Below, one piece after another: positions 24,137-36,700 of a stretch of 64,000 bases of DNA (positions are counted from its first letter, which is position 1; each line of letters starts with the position of its first letter). The DNA comes from Artocarpus heterophyllus (taxonomy: Eukaryota > Streptophyta > Magnoliopsida > Rosales > Moraceae): assembly GCA_025403435.1 (NCBI GenBank), contig CM046327.1, positions 16,174,218 to 16,238,217 of the forward strand, given 5' to 3'. Under the pieces are notes generated by a model, which was not told where the DNA came from, searched no databases, and worked only from the letters and a program-made list of their open reading frames with translations. Made by a program: the position numbers and the translations under genes.

Positions 24137-26319
24137 TGTAATGCCCCGAAATTAATTTAATGATATTAGAATGTAAAATGGTAGATTAGTGTACTATGAT
24201 GAATATTTTAAACTTAATTTGATCATTTAATAAAATTTTGGGTTTAAAGTTGTTTTGGTTATTTTAATGATTTCAAATTGTTTTTAATTATTTTAAATGT
24301 CATTTTGAATCTTTGGAACACAACAATTTGTAAAATGTCAAATATATTCCGTTTTACAAAATCGTAGGTGGCATACAGTTTTCGCACAGTAAAACCGCCT
24401 ACTATTTTCCTCTATTTATTCTCTTTCCTCTCCCTCTCTTTGACTCACTCGCTCTCTCTCTCTCTCTCTCTCACTCTCACTCTGCCTCTCCCTCTCTCTC
24501 TCAATTTCTCCCAAAATTTTTGAATCAAATCAAGCTCAAGCTTTGGGTTTTGGTGGATTAAAGGCTCGGGAGTGTGATTGACCAACCAAAAACGTGATTT
24601 GAAGCTTGGATTTAAGGTTAGTTTTGAAATTTCTAAACTTTTTCAAATTTTTAATTTTTCATGCATTTTTGAAATCTAAACTTGAATGAGCTTAGGGAAA
24701 CCTTGATTTGAGTTAAAGGAACTTAGAATAACTAGGATCTAAGCTTTGTTTGAAGAGAAATGGATTCGATTCAAGATTTTTCATTTTTTCTCATTTTTCT
24801 CTAATTTCAGGATTTTTCAACATCATTGTGTAAATCTTGTTTAATTAGTTCAAAAGTGTCTTATTATGTTTTTCTATCATCTATAATTGTTTTCAATGCC
24901 TGAGAATTGAGAAAAATAGGTTGAAATCAAGATTTGGGTTTTGGGAGACCCAAAACCCGTGCCTGAGATTTCTAAAAATTTTCCAGATCGACAGGCCAAA
25001 CTTTGTGTTCGACAGGCCGGATTCATCCATTCGGCAGGCCGGATTCATCCATTCGGCAGGCAGAACCTGAAAAATGTTCGGCCGACCGGACCTGTTTTTT
25101 CGCAGGTCGAACTGTGTAGTTTGGCCGGCCGAACCAGGGAGACCGGCAGGCCGATCAAATAAGGGCAGATTTTGTGATTTTCATCTATTTTTACTGTTTT
25201 GAACCTCAATTGAAATCCCAACTTTATAAAATGATTTTAAAGATACAAATGGTACACTAGGACATCATAAGATAGTTTAGCAATGTAGAATATCTTAAAT
25301 TAGATACTGATAGACCTAGTTTTATTTAGGGTCATTCGTAGTTCCGTGGAGCTAACGTATAGCGGAACAAGATTACGGTGTGAGGCACAGACATGAGTAT
25401 CGAGGTAGGACTTCTACCCCTCTTTCTTTGATAACCCAGTTTCAAATGATTTGGCCTTGAAAAGGGTTTTTATCAAAATATTTTAATGGTTGATTGAAAA
25501 AGGAATTTTATTGGTTAATTTTTATAAACCGTGGACTGAGATGAACTTCATAATGGATGTTAATGAAAATATCTGGTAAATGGACCTTGAATAATAATAG
25601 AAATGAATATAAGGGCATGATGCCATATCAGAGATCGGGTCATGTAGCAATCGATCTTGGGGCAGGTCCCGAAACCCAACTGGGCCACTACAGTGGTGTT
25701 ATTCATATGGTTTGCCTAGGAATAGAAAATGACGATTTCTCTGGTCGACCAAATAAATTATTTTGGGTAAGATTGGTTTTATTTAGCCTTATTTAATTAA
25801 TCCTTTTCTTAAGTAATTCCTGATTAATGGTATTTTCTTTTAAGATTAAATGTTTCTTAAAATATATTCTTACTAAGCCTTTCGCTTATGTTTTACTTGT
25901 TTTCAAATTTTTCCCCCTCTAGGTGGATTTTTGCTTATGTTTAGGGAGGATTCTTCAGACAGGACTCAGGAGCAGTAGAAAGACCTAGTAGGTTGTTTAA
26001 ATTATAATAGCAAGGCATGTAACATTTAACTTTTTCCTTACTTGAACTGTGGTTATATTACTATATTATCAGTACTATGTGTGTGCACAAGTTGTGGGTC
26101 AGTGGGACCCATACTTGCATCTTTTATTACTTTATTATTTACTTAATGTTTGCCACAATGTTCTTATCTATTTAATGAATATAAGTGCTTCAAAATTTTT
26201 TCCATATTTTCATAATTAAAATTAAAGATTTAAACCCTTTAAACTCATGTTTTTAATTAAATTTTCATTAATTAACTTAATAATCCGTCACGTCACCTCC
26301 TGTACTGCGGGGCGTGACA
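24137..26319 (+). repeat. 3' LTR of the Ty3 element
   Basis: 2183 bp, TGTAATGCCC..GTGACA. Compared with the 5' LTR it has many transitions, a longer CT tract and extra sequence in the GC-rich array, including a 22-bp tandem duplication at about 25020-25060. Confidence 0.95.
24989..25152 (+). promoter_or_regulatory. Periodic GC-rich motif array in the Ty3 3' LTR
   Basis: Eight related 9-bp motifs (CGACAGGCC, CGGCAGGCC and variants) start at 24989, 25010, 25032, 25054, 25079, 25101, 25122 and 25144, giving steps of 21, 22, 22, 25, 22, 21 and 22 bp. Function is unknown; binding of a protein on one helix face is an inference. Confidence 0.55.
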
Positions 26320-26324
26320 GATAT

Positions 26325-29300
26325 GCTATTATTATTTTTATTTTGTGTAAGTATTGCATTGGTATGTGCGTTCAATTTTGTTCAGTTACTACACTTGACA
26401 AGACGCACTGCACATGAAGGCCCTTAAGCAATGAACTTGAGTAAATATTCAAGTAAGTATAGACTCTTGAGCTTTTTACTCGGTTTGTGGTATGGTGATT
26501 ATGCTGGTTAACAAGAGCCTTGTAACAGAGTACGTATAGGAGGTGGAAATTTACATTTTGTTGCTTATGTCTACTATTTAAATTATCTTATTTACTTTTC
26601 TATTATGTTAGCCATGGTGGGTCAGCATCCCATTTCGATCAGATCTATTTCTCTTGTAAGGTTGAAATAAGCAAGCTAGCCTTGTAAAGCTTGATCCCTA
26701 TGGCATGGTGTGAGGTTCACTGTTGTCACTCATAGCGATGTTGGTGTGTGATTCCCCATTGTTGAATATTGCAACACAAGATAATTCAAAGACCTCCAAA
26801 GAAATGGTCTGGTATGAAAGCTCTAAAAAGGCTTTATGATAAGGACAATAGCTTAGGAATGAGCTCCATGTTTGGCTCTGCATACTTGCATGAATTCATC
26901 TACTGTTACGTGATTATTTGATACTCTTTTTGTGCCTTATATTGTGAAATGTGTATATGTGAGTTTATGAATGTGATTTGAGTCATTTTATTGTAATCTC
27001 CTTTTCTTTTAACTAAGCATTTGACTCACTCTATTTTATGTTTTCGTGTTTTTTAGGACTCTATAGATTGTACTAGCAGCTAGTAGTGCTTAATAGATGC
27101 TTTTAAAGACTCGAAGCCTGAGAAAGCTTATTTTATTTTATTGTATTTGTTTTTAATTCTTAATTTGATATAGTACTTTATGTATCAAAACTGTTTGGTA
27201 TGATAATGTCCTAAGTCTGTATACTTTTGAGAAAATTCTATAATTTTATATTGTTTTTACTTTTTTAAATTGACCCCGGAGCATGTACTTTATCTCTTTT
27301 TGAGCAATAGTGTATTTTTAATTTTAGATTAGCATAATCCATTTTTTTAAAATTGCATTTATCTAATAACCTTCCCTAAATTAAAAATCATGACGAGATC
27401 GGGATAGAGGTAGCAATCCCAGTCCTGCCTTCGCCCATATATACATTATTATATATTTTATGTAAATATATTGACATATATAATACTAACTTTTTAAATG
27501 TAGTTACATCTTTTTTTTTCCCTTACTTTTACTAAAAAAAGAAAAAAGAACATTTACTTGTTGGCCAATAATTTTCTTGCCATCCAAGTCGGTCAATACT
27601 ATTACTTCATTTCCTTATTTAATAAATTAGAGATAATTGTCTCATATGCCACCAAATCTTTAAAGGAATTGATTTATGTTACCCCTAAAAAACTTTTACA
27701 GCGTGTGCTCTGATTTTAAACATTCAAAAATCGTGAAGACAATGTTACCCTAACCCTTCCCAACTCATTTGGATCTAGTTGATTCTTGCTTCACCGTATC
27801 CTTCCCTAGAGCTCTCATCTTTCCCTGCTCTCTCTCTATACCTAAATTCCGATATGCAACATCGCCTCCCAAATGAAGCCGATCTACTCCGTCCACACCC
27901 AAAGAACACCCCACCAAGACTCCGCCGAGACCCACCTCCACTTTGAAGGCCTCCCAAAGGATGTCGAGTCCTTGTCATAGCCGCAACTTGTGCACAATCT
28001 TCTTTAGCTCAAATTTGGTCGCCTCTTCACCTCGAATCTAGTTGCCATTCGTTGCGACAACACCGGTCCATAGATCAACTTCGCAAATGTCGCCAGTAGG
28101 GCTTTCCAAAATAACCGAAAATTTAAAACCGACCGTCAAGCCGACTAAAAGACTGAAAAAATCAATTCCAAGCTAAAACTTGATTGCCCACATAAATTTG
28201 ATGGTCGGGTTATCAGAAGAGTTCATTTGCCTCGATCGATCCAAACACTTTATCTAACTTATATTTATATACATATATGTTAATATTGATATATTGAAAT
28301 TATGACATATAATATATATGTCAAATATATTAATAATATAACTTATATGATGTTAGCTTTAGGCATCTATAGATTCTAATACATTAAATTGGGACTAAAA
28401 CAAGAACAAATGACCATGTTGTCGCTCTTCAAATATTGGATTACTACTTATATTATGGTCGGTTACTCTATCTTGAACCAATTGCCATAAACTAGCTAAC
28501 ATTAGTCAAAAACCAACAAAATCTCCCTTATAATTGCTCCGTGCTCAAGTTTCTTTTCTTAACATCAATCGCCATTAGTTGGAAATCGACAAACTCAAAT
28601 AGAAGAAAACCGATCGCCAAACACCCTTAGTCGTCAAACTTCGTTATACTCGAACGATGTAACGACCAACATAGGGTCTTCATCTCCTCCGTGGTCGTAT
28701 CCACCGTGAACGGATCGCCAACAGAGAGTTGCCCTATCATATATGCATTGCTAAAGCCATTTCATAAGTAGGGAAGATTGCTTCTCATTGATATGATCTC
28801 TAGCTTCTCCGATGAAGGAGATGATGAGTGTGGACAAAATATTGGGTGAAAGAACAAGAGGAGAGAAAAGAGAGTGATCTTTTTTTTGTTTTGTTTTTTA
28901 AATTTGATCTTATTATTTTTAGGTTTATTTTGAATATTCCTGTATGTTTTTTGTGAACTTTTGTGTATTTTTTTTGTCTTAATTTTTCGGTGATGGAGAT
29001 GATTGAGGTGCCACGTGGTCTTGGGAGTTATCAAACGGTAACCATGTCGGATACCGAATGCCACTCGGTAATTGCAGCAGATACGAGATATTGTATACCG
29101 CCCAATTACCGCTATTGATACTGGATATCGGCTGGTTAGTGTAACGGATGCCAATATCTTAGTCGATAATTATCCTTTATCTCAAGCGTATTTTGGTATT
29201 TTTAAATATAGTGTGATGATTTGGCTTGACTTTCTCTACAATTATTTTTTTTGGCACTATCAAGCCTTAATTTTGTGGCATACATGTAAAGATCACAAAA

Positions 29301-29672
29301 AATATCTTACATGTTGATTATTACATTTGGTGCTAACTTTTGCGACTCTAATACTAAAATTTAATTTGCGTATGTCTAGAATTAAATTCTTTATATGAAA
29401 TGTTTGATTTTGGTTTTAATTTATAGTGAATTTATACTCTATTTTAGTTGTTAGTTGCTATAATTTTAGAAAATACTGTTATACTATGTGAGGAATGGCA
29501 GGTTTGGGCAAAGGCCCTCCCCGCTAACCAAATCTCCGACTCTAGTCCCGCCCCTCCTTAAGAGAGGATAGGCTGGGGATAAGAATGATTTTGACGAACG
29601 ATATGGTGACAAGAAATTATTCCTTACCCGATTGCCATCCCTAATTAAACCCACATCCCCATTTGCAATACT
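26325..29672. other. Intergenic DNA, no gene supported
   Basis: The left part (to about 27400) is AT-rich. The stretch 27780-28760 is richer in GC and contains many stops in all frames; it might be an old gene or element remnant but I recognise no domain. A stretch near 29030-29170 has several CGGTAATTG-like phrases without clear repeat structure. Confidence 0.45.
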
Positions 29673-29790
29673 GGCCTGTTTGTTTTTGTTCTCAGGATTT
29701 TTGAAAATATTTTCACATGTTTTTCGAGACAAAAATTTTAAAAGCACTCTCAGCTATTTTCACATATTTTAAAAACAATACCAAACGGCC
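29673..29790 (+). mobile_element. Short foldback MITE, family 2 (copy 1)
   Basis: Begins GGCCTGTTTG and ends CAAACGGCC, forming short terminal inverted repeats, with inner sequence such as TTTTTGTTCTCAGGATTTTT. A second copy in the opposite orientation lies at 33142-33298. Target duplication not resolved. Confidence 0.6.
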
Positions 29791-31929
29791 TCTTAGTGTC
29801 TGTTTCTTTCTCTCTCTTTTTTTCATTTTTATTTTTTTTAAGTGCTGAAATTCACTTGGACTTGGAGTCTGCAAAGGAATGGAGCTTTCATTAATGATGT
29901 CGCACGGGTGTGCGGATAGTGGTGCGGTGTTCTTATCTTTGAAGTGAATGGAGAACCCCCACTCTCATTTTGTCTGCGGTCCCGTTGAATATATGAGAAC
30001 ATTGAGAGAAATTTTATTCTTTTCGAAGCCTTTTGTTTGGAAGATATTTTTAGTAACCTAGCATATACCATGGATTGGTATCCCTTGGCTTCGAGACTCT
30101 CTTCCAGAATTTGCAAAATTTTGGTTCGATCTGAATTGTTTGCACCCTCATTCATCAACTTTCTAGTACTTGCTTCTATTTTCCCCCAAAAACTATTATA
30201 TTGTTCCCCATAATTTTTGAAAGAAAATATATAAATGATGCTTGAAAGTATGAAATACACAAATCATGCGTGGAAGTATGAAATAGAATGCCCTCAAATG
30301 TAGTTATATAACACATTGAGGAGCAAATTCACTTAACTGGTCTATTCCCTATAATTTTTGAAAAGAGAAAAAAAAAGAGGAAATCATTTGGTGTGGTTAA
30401 ACTGATAAAAATTATACTTAAAAATACGAAATAGAATGCCCTCAGATATAGTTATGTGTGATGTAACATGACATTTTATAAATAAGAAATAGAAATTACA
30501 AGCACAATTGGACCTACGATCCTTACCCAAAACATTAACACATAGTGTACTAAGTGTCACTCAAAACAACTTTATAATTCATTTAACTATTTAAATCAAT
30601 TACAATTATAAGCTATGTTAAAGACACCAAATCTAATCTCATATTTTCGTATGAACATTGAGTTGTCATATTCTTATTGAAAAATTATACTATCTTATTA
30701 ATTAAGTTTCAGTCTGCCTATTCGATCTCGATGATGTTGGTCTTGGCTCATCGGACAATCCTAAATCCTAATATATTGACGATTTTAATTTAAGTAGTGA
30801 CCACAACCTAAGATTTTTGCTTAAAAAATTTGATAACAATTAAAAAAGAAAACAAAAAGCAACAACGAAGTTACCAGATGTATTTTCAAAAAAAATTTCT
30901 TTTTTCGTTTACAAAATGCTTAAATAAATGATACGAAAAAGACTATTAATGGAAATTTTAGTAATGCATATTTGTTATAAAATGGGTTAAAATGGGATAG
31001 ACAGAAATTCCATTTAAGAGAAATTATACAAAATTACATATTTTAGATTCGTTAATGAAGTAAATAACATATCTTTTAAATATCATTAGTAAATAACAAC
31101 ATGTTTTAGATAATCAAGACTAGCAAATAAAGGTGAAGACAAAATGCCCCTAAAATGTCTTGGGTTTTTCTCTCCTTTTTCTCTCTTTTTCTCTCTTTTT
31201 CTTCTCTACTTTCTGGTCATTGAAGTTTGCATCGTCGAAGAGATCATACCCTATTTTCTTCTAGGCTAAATCTTGAATCCCTTATGATCAATATTCCAAA
31301 ACGCATAAGTTATTAATTATCTTCATATATATAATCTTCGTACCATAAAAAACCTTCAAGCCTAAGTATCTTTCCAGAGATAGTCAAAATATTGTTCTTG
31401 GAGACGATCTGAATTCGTCTGCGGCTTAGACCTAAAGTCATCTTTGAAGACAACCCAAAAGCAACTACCTTCTTCCTAACCTTAGTATTACCCAACATCC
31501 ATATCTAGATTCTCCATCAAATATTTAATTTCTCTAATTCTTTTAATTGATTTCTTTTGTGAGTTTATAGGAGTTGTTTGGCAACAAAGTAGTTCCTAAA
31601 AAACATGTTCTTTGCGCCTTTTTAAGCCTAATCAATCTCAACACCACAATGGGGGTTCTATCGGAGCTGTCTCCAAAGTCAACGACTTCTACAAGGGCAG
31701 ACTTTTACATATTTTTTATTAAGTAACGTGTTGTGTTATAATATGATTAGTTGAACATTATTTAAGACATTAAAAATTAGACAAATGATTTGAATTATGT
31801 GTTTTCCCACTAGTTCAATCCAAATTCTCTTTTATTAAATGACAATCATTTGGGCCTAAATGTGTAGGCCTAAGAAATGGTAGATGTGTGAAAATGGCCC
31901 AAAGGTATAATCAACCTCACCAGTTTTTT
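29791..31929. other. AT-rich intergenic DNA
   Basis: No gene supported. A pyrimidine-rich CTCTTTTT run occurs near 31170-31205. Confidence 0.5.
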
Positions 31930-32065
31930 AAAGATTATAAAATGGATTGAAAATCTAGTTGAAATTGTTATAGTATAAAGCTCTGATGTGCTCTAATATA
32001 AAGTAAAAATTTACTACAATACAAAGCTCTCACGCTAAAATACTTTACTTCTAACAAACACCCTA
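31930..32065 (+). mobile_element. MITE, paired-repeat family
   Basis: Contains the two internal repeats TATAGTATAAAGCTCTGATG (near 31970) and ACAATACAAAGCTCTCACG (near 32016), and ends in a Tourist-like ACAAACACCCTA (32054-32065). Confidence 0.55.
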
Positions 32066-33141
32066 CAAATGTTGGCAAAACCTAAGGAAACATACAAAAA
32101 GTACAGAAACGCCTCTGAGCTCAAGACGACGACAACTGTTTCATCATTAGCTGGAACGATTGCTTTTTCATTTTGTCGCCTAAAACGACAATTATATCTC
32201 CATAATCTCTACAGCCAGTCGGTGGACAGAAAATATTGTATTAAAGAGCCTTTGCTGATCTTTTAACAAGCATTATGTATAGTGATTGTGAAGAAAAAGC
32301 CCCACAAGAAAAAGCCCACAAGTGTGTTATGTTCTGTGTCCCGTTGAAAACCACTCTAAAAAGCAACCTTGGCTATATTTGAACAAATTGTAGGCATTTC
32401 CTAAAAGCACATAAGAAAGTATGAATCTTTTTCTAGCAATAAAAAAGAAAATATGAATTTTTTTTCTTTGGGTCGACAAAAGAAATACATATGACCTGAC
32501 AAATTTACTAATCGGTCGATTCGCATGCCCCACAGGCCCACGGTTGCGCAGATAATTGGTCTCACTTGGTTTGTTTTTGAGACATTGCATCTGCTATTGT
32601 TATATATATGCCAAAATTAAAAAGCGTGCATGAATTTTGTTCCTTTTAGATGGGGTTGGATTTTGTTTTGGTATTGATATAAGACTTTTGAATTTCAACT
32701 ATATATACATATATGTAAGGTCTCAAATCCAACACTTAACTAGATGTCCCATTTGTAACATTTTTTGCTTACCGATGTAACATCATTTGTATGTTTGTAT
32801 AACGTTCAGTTTACGTAATTAAGTGGGGTACTATTATTTTCATACTTTGTGTTTTTATAAAAAAAAACATCAAAATTGGTACCCTGTTATTAGGAAAATA
32901 TCAAAACGGTACCCTATAGTTTGTTGACGTGAAATTTTTTTCATCATTTTATTAATGAATCCTAAATTAATTTTGTAAACCTACGATAGAAAATCAAAAC
33001 AATTCATTTTTTTAGCATTGTTTGTGTTTATTTTCTTTTATAGTTCTCCCAAAATAATTTGGGATTTATTAATAAAAGTAAGTTGCAAATTCCACCTGTC
33101 TCAAGGTACCAAAATAATATTTTGAAAAATTATAAGATACT
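32066..33141. other. Intergenic DNA
   Basis: Only short open frames without recognisable similarity. AT-rich. Confidence 0.5.
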
Positions 33142-33298
33142 GAGGTTGTTTGATATTATTTTCAAAATAGGTAAAAATGTTTTTATTTTAAAAAATGAAA
33201 ATTTTTTGAGAATTGTGCTGAGAGTGTTTTTAAAATTTTTGTTTCAAAAAACATACGAAAACATTTTCAAAAATTCTGAGAACAAAAACAAACGGGGT
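33142..33298 (-). mobile_element. Short foldback MITE, family 2 (copy 2, inverted)
   Basis: Its reverse complement opens AACCCCGTTTGTTTTTGTTC and aligns along its length with the element at 29673-29790, apart from about 40 extra bases in the middle. Confidence 0.6.
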
Positions 33299-34304
33299 TA
33301 CTATTTTACTATTTTTTAAACAACAACATATTAATGTGATATTTCCTTAAAATACATGACATCAAAATGATAAAATACTTTGACTCTCAATATTGTGTTC
33401 AACTATACATATTAAATGTTACAAATTGATTGTTATAGAAACAAGGAACGAAAAATATTATTAAGTATTTGATTGATCCGAGTATTTGACTGAAGAAAAT
33501 TTCTGTAGACACATGTTATTTTGTAAAGGACAAAAGTTTAATAATGAGGCAATATGTGCTGCTGAATTCTGATCTAATCGGTTCTGATAATGGGCGGCTT
33601 GTAGTTTGTATATGAAAGCAATGGGTGCGTAATATAGTCAGCATTAGCGAGAAGAAGCACAGAGAATATTGATTTTAAGTGATCTGTATGTATAGGCCAG
33701 TTGTTCATACAAATTAGAATAAGATTCCAAACTTTTTTTTATTTTTTTATTTTTTATTTTTATTTTGACAACATAATTCCAATTAAAAGCTTGGTACGTG
33801 CAAAACAAAGGTTTTAGGAAGACATCCCCGATTGGTTCCATGGTTCAAATTTTGTTGATTTAAACTTTTTTAGTTTGAATAGAAAAATTTTAATCGTGTA
33901 ATTTAGACTGTAATATGAATTTTACACCTAGATGAGCAATTAAAAGTGCTAATTTGAAGAGAAAATTTAATCTGAATTTGTGTTTGGATGATTATTCATA
34001 TCTCTAATTTAAAGTATGAAAAAAATATGAAATATATGAAAAGAAGTTATTTAAGTAAAAATAATATGAAATATTAAGTTCAGTTATAAATACAAATATG
34101 TAGAAGTGAAATTATTATTCAATATTGGTTCAAAATTCTAAAATAGAGGGAAAGTGAATTTTAAGTTAGGTAATTCAACTCAATTTGAATTGTCAATTTA
34201 GTTCGAATTAAATGCTTTACTAAACACCAATGTAAATTATGATAACTATGTGATGACCGTTCAGACTGAACCCAACTGGACTACACAGCATGCCATAATG
34301 TATC
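33299..34304. other. AT-rich intergenic DNA
   Basis: No gene or defined repeat seen. Confidence 0.5.
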
Positions 34305-34460
34305 CGTTTGGTGAATAGATTTGAATCAATTGGTTTGAACCTATAACGATGTAAAATTTCACATGCTATATTGTAAAGTAAAAAGTTGTTATAGTATAAA
34401 ATTCTTATATACTTTAGTTTTTAAACTAATTTTTTCATTTCAAATCAGTTAGTCAAACAC
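34305..34460 (+). mobile_element. MITE, paired-repeat family
   Basis: Starts near CCGTTTGGTG, ends near AGTCAAACAC, and carries the two internal repeats ATGTAAAATTTCACATGCTA (near 34350) and ATAGTATAAAATTCTTATAT (near 34391). Confidence 0.55.
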
Positions 34461-36695
34461 AAAAATATTGTTAGTAATGAACGCTGAAAAAAAATGTAGG
34501 AATGGTAATTTTGTGATGACTAAATATTCTGTCGAGAGTTAAGAGCATCATAGCCATGTGGTGAGCTATTAAAACTAGTAGTGTGTGAAGTAATTCAATG
34601 TGCCGGCATGTGTATATATATTTATATGTATTTGAAACCGTGATTTAAACTATAAAATTATGGTTCAAATTAATTTTATTATCTCTTATAAAATTTAAAT
34701 TTCAAATCAATTTTAATTTAAATTTTTAAACTACATCCCTTTAACCTTTTGTCAATAGTACTTTTGAGAGAACGATACTTTTTGTACTACTACATAATAG
34801 TAAGAAGCGTAACATAATATTTATGATCAACACTAACGTTACACCTTTTATATTATAATCTATTCACAAAATAATTAAGAATATCCTCTATTTTAAGAAG
34901 AAAAGTTGGGTAACTTTGATAAATTCAGAAAACTATCAAAAAAGGAAAAGGAAGTGGGAAATTTAAAATAACTGCTTGCATGCACAAGTTGATGAGTGTA
35001 ATTAGTTAATCAGATGGAAATTATTACGGGCTCGTTTGTTTCGTGGTTTAAATTACTGTTCAAATTATTTTACTACGGTATTTTCTCTTATAAAAATTTA
35101 AATCTTCATTCAAATACTTAAATCAAACAGGCTTTATGTTTTTTCTGGCAGATTGAAAGACACTACATTGTGTCAAAATTAAGGAAGGTTTGTCTAGGAG
35201 GGGCGCATATTAATGAACCCTTCAGTGGCATCCATGTGACGTGGTGAGAGCTTTCATCATATATTTATGTTGTCGGAGGGTTCAACGACTTTCTGGAAAG
35301 TCGATAGTCAAAGTCAAACTTTTGGCTTTTGAGCTACATTCAATGTTTGTCATTAGTCTAAGAGATTGACTTTAGCTTATTTGGTTTTAATTAATTTGTA
35401 ATACAAATTTCCACTTTTTTATATCTTCGAATTCTGCATTATATTGGTCATATATGTTTTTATTTTCTAATACGTACTTTTTTACTTATTCTATATTTAA
35501 AAACAATGTTGGATTAGAAATTTTGAAGCAACAAAATCTATTTCGTTTAACCCCAAAGAAACCATATATCTTAGTGCTTATAGCACTTGACAATGTAGTG
35601 ATTGCAAAAGGGTAGACGGCCGCAACCTTTAAACTTTTTGTTTCCTTTTTAATATTATATATAAAGTTTTATAAAAATTATATTGCATCATTTAAAATTA
35701 TACTCCGTTTTTTTTGAAATTACACTCTGTTTATATTAAAGTTTTATCTTCTTTTATTTAATTTTTCTTGACAATGTTAAGATATGCTTCACTCTTTTTA
35801 AATAATTTTTCTGATTCTGTCCTTGATTACTGTTTATGTATAGTTCAAATTATGGTTCTAAAAGTGAATATTGTTTGTCCACATATACCCTTTTTTGGAA
35901 TTTGTTATTACATAAAGAATGTCCAAGATTAAGGGGACATAACACTGATTTTTGAAATGCAAAGCTTCTTTGTTATTGCTGATCAGCCGCCTAATCAAAC
36001 ATCTTTTTTGCTTTAATTAGGATGCCAAATCAAATATCTATAACAATTATATAATAAACAAATAGAGCATGAACACCGAATAAGGATATATAATATAGTT
36101 TAATGTACTTTGGTTTTCGATTAATGCAAAACTTCTATTTTTAGCAATGTGTTCAAACTTGATAGTTGGGAAAATTAAGGGTATTACCTTTTCTTTTTAA
36201 TAAGTTCAGAGATGTGAACTGATTAGAGCGACTCCCAACAACTAAAAAACTCAACCAATGCCCCATCCTATTTTATTTGCAAAAAAAATAAAAATAAACA
36301 AGTATAAAAGCCAACTAAAATGGCAAACCAAATATAAGAAAAACATTGAAATCAACAATCATATAGAGAAGGCGAACAAAACAACCAAAAATAAATATTG
36401 GTTTTATTTATACATAACAACCAAAAACAAACGTTGGTTTTATCTATACATCTTGAAACCCTTATGCTTTAGATTTTGACAGTATAATTTAAAGTATGGT
36501 TTCTTTATTCTTTAAACTGTAATTACTTTTTGCGCCTTCAAAGTAAAATCCTCTAGTAAATCAGGGTTTAAGTACCAGCAGACAAAGTGACAAACAAAGC
36601 TTTGCTTTGGTTAAAGCTTTCATACATTTTAAGGGACAATATTAGAGACAATGCAAAAGCTTAATTTTAACAGCCCCCAGGATGATGTTTAGCTT
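34461..36695. other. AT-rich intergenic DNA
   Basis: No gene supported. A short element-like stretch at 35031-35137 (from GGGCTCGTTTGTTTCG to TCAAACAGGC) resembles small hAT-type or similar MITEs, but its target duplication is not clear. Confidence 0.45.
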
Positions 36696-36700
36696 AGCTA

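Larger units (their letters stand above)
17266..26319 (+). mobile_element. Complete but decayed Ty3-type LTR retrotransposon (9054 bp)
   Basis: The element has LTRs at 17266-19400 and 24137-26319, both TGTAATGCCC..GTGACA, and a perfect target duplication GATAT at 17261-17265 and 26320-26324. A primer-binding site for initiator Met-tRNA and a polypurine tract are in place. Domain order is Gag, protease, reverse transcriptase, RNase H, integrase, with a chromodomain-like tail, which is the Ty3 order. The 2-kb LTRs and the tail suggest the Tekay/Del lineage, an inference. The frame is broken by about 25 stops and two compensating frameshifts, so this copy cannot make a polyprotein. By eye about 20 differences separate the first 310 bp of the two LTRs, so the insertion is not recent. 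Confidence 0.95.

Noticed and set aside
27775..28760. Possible degraded gene in a GC-richer stretch
   Set aside because: All frames are interrupted and no domain could be recognised, so no gene is claimed.
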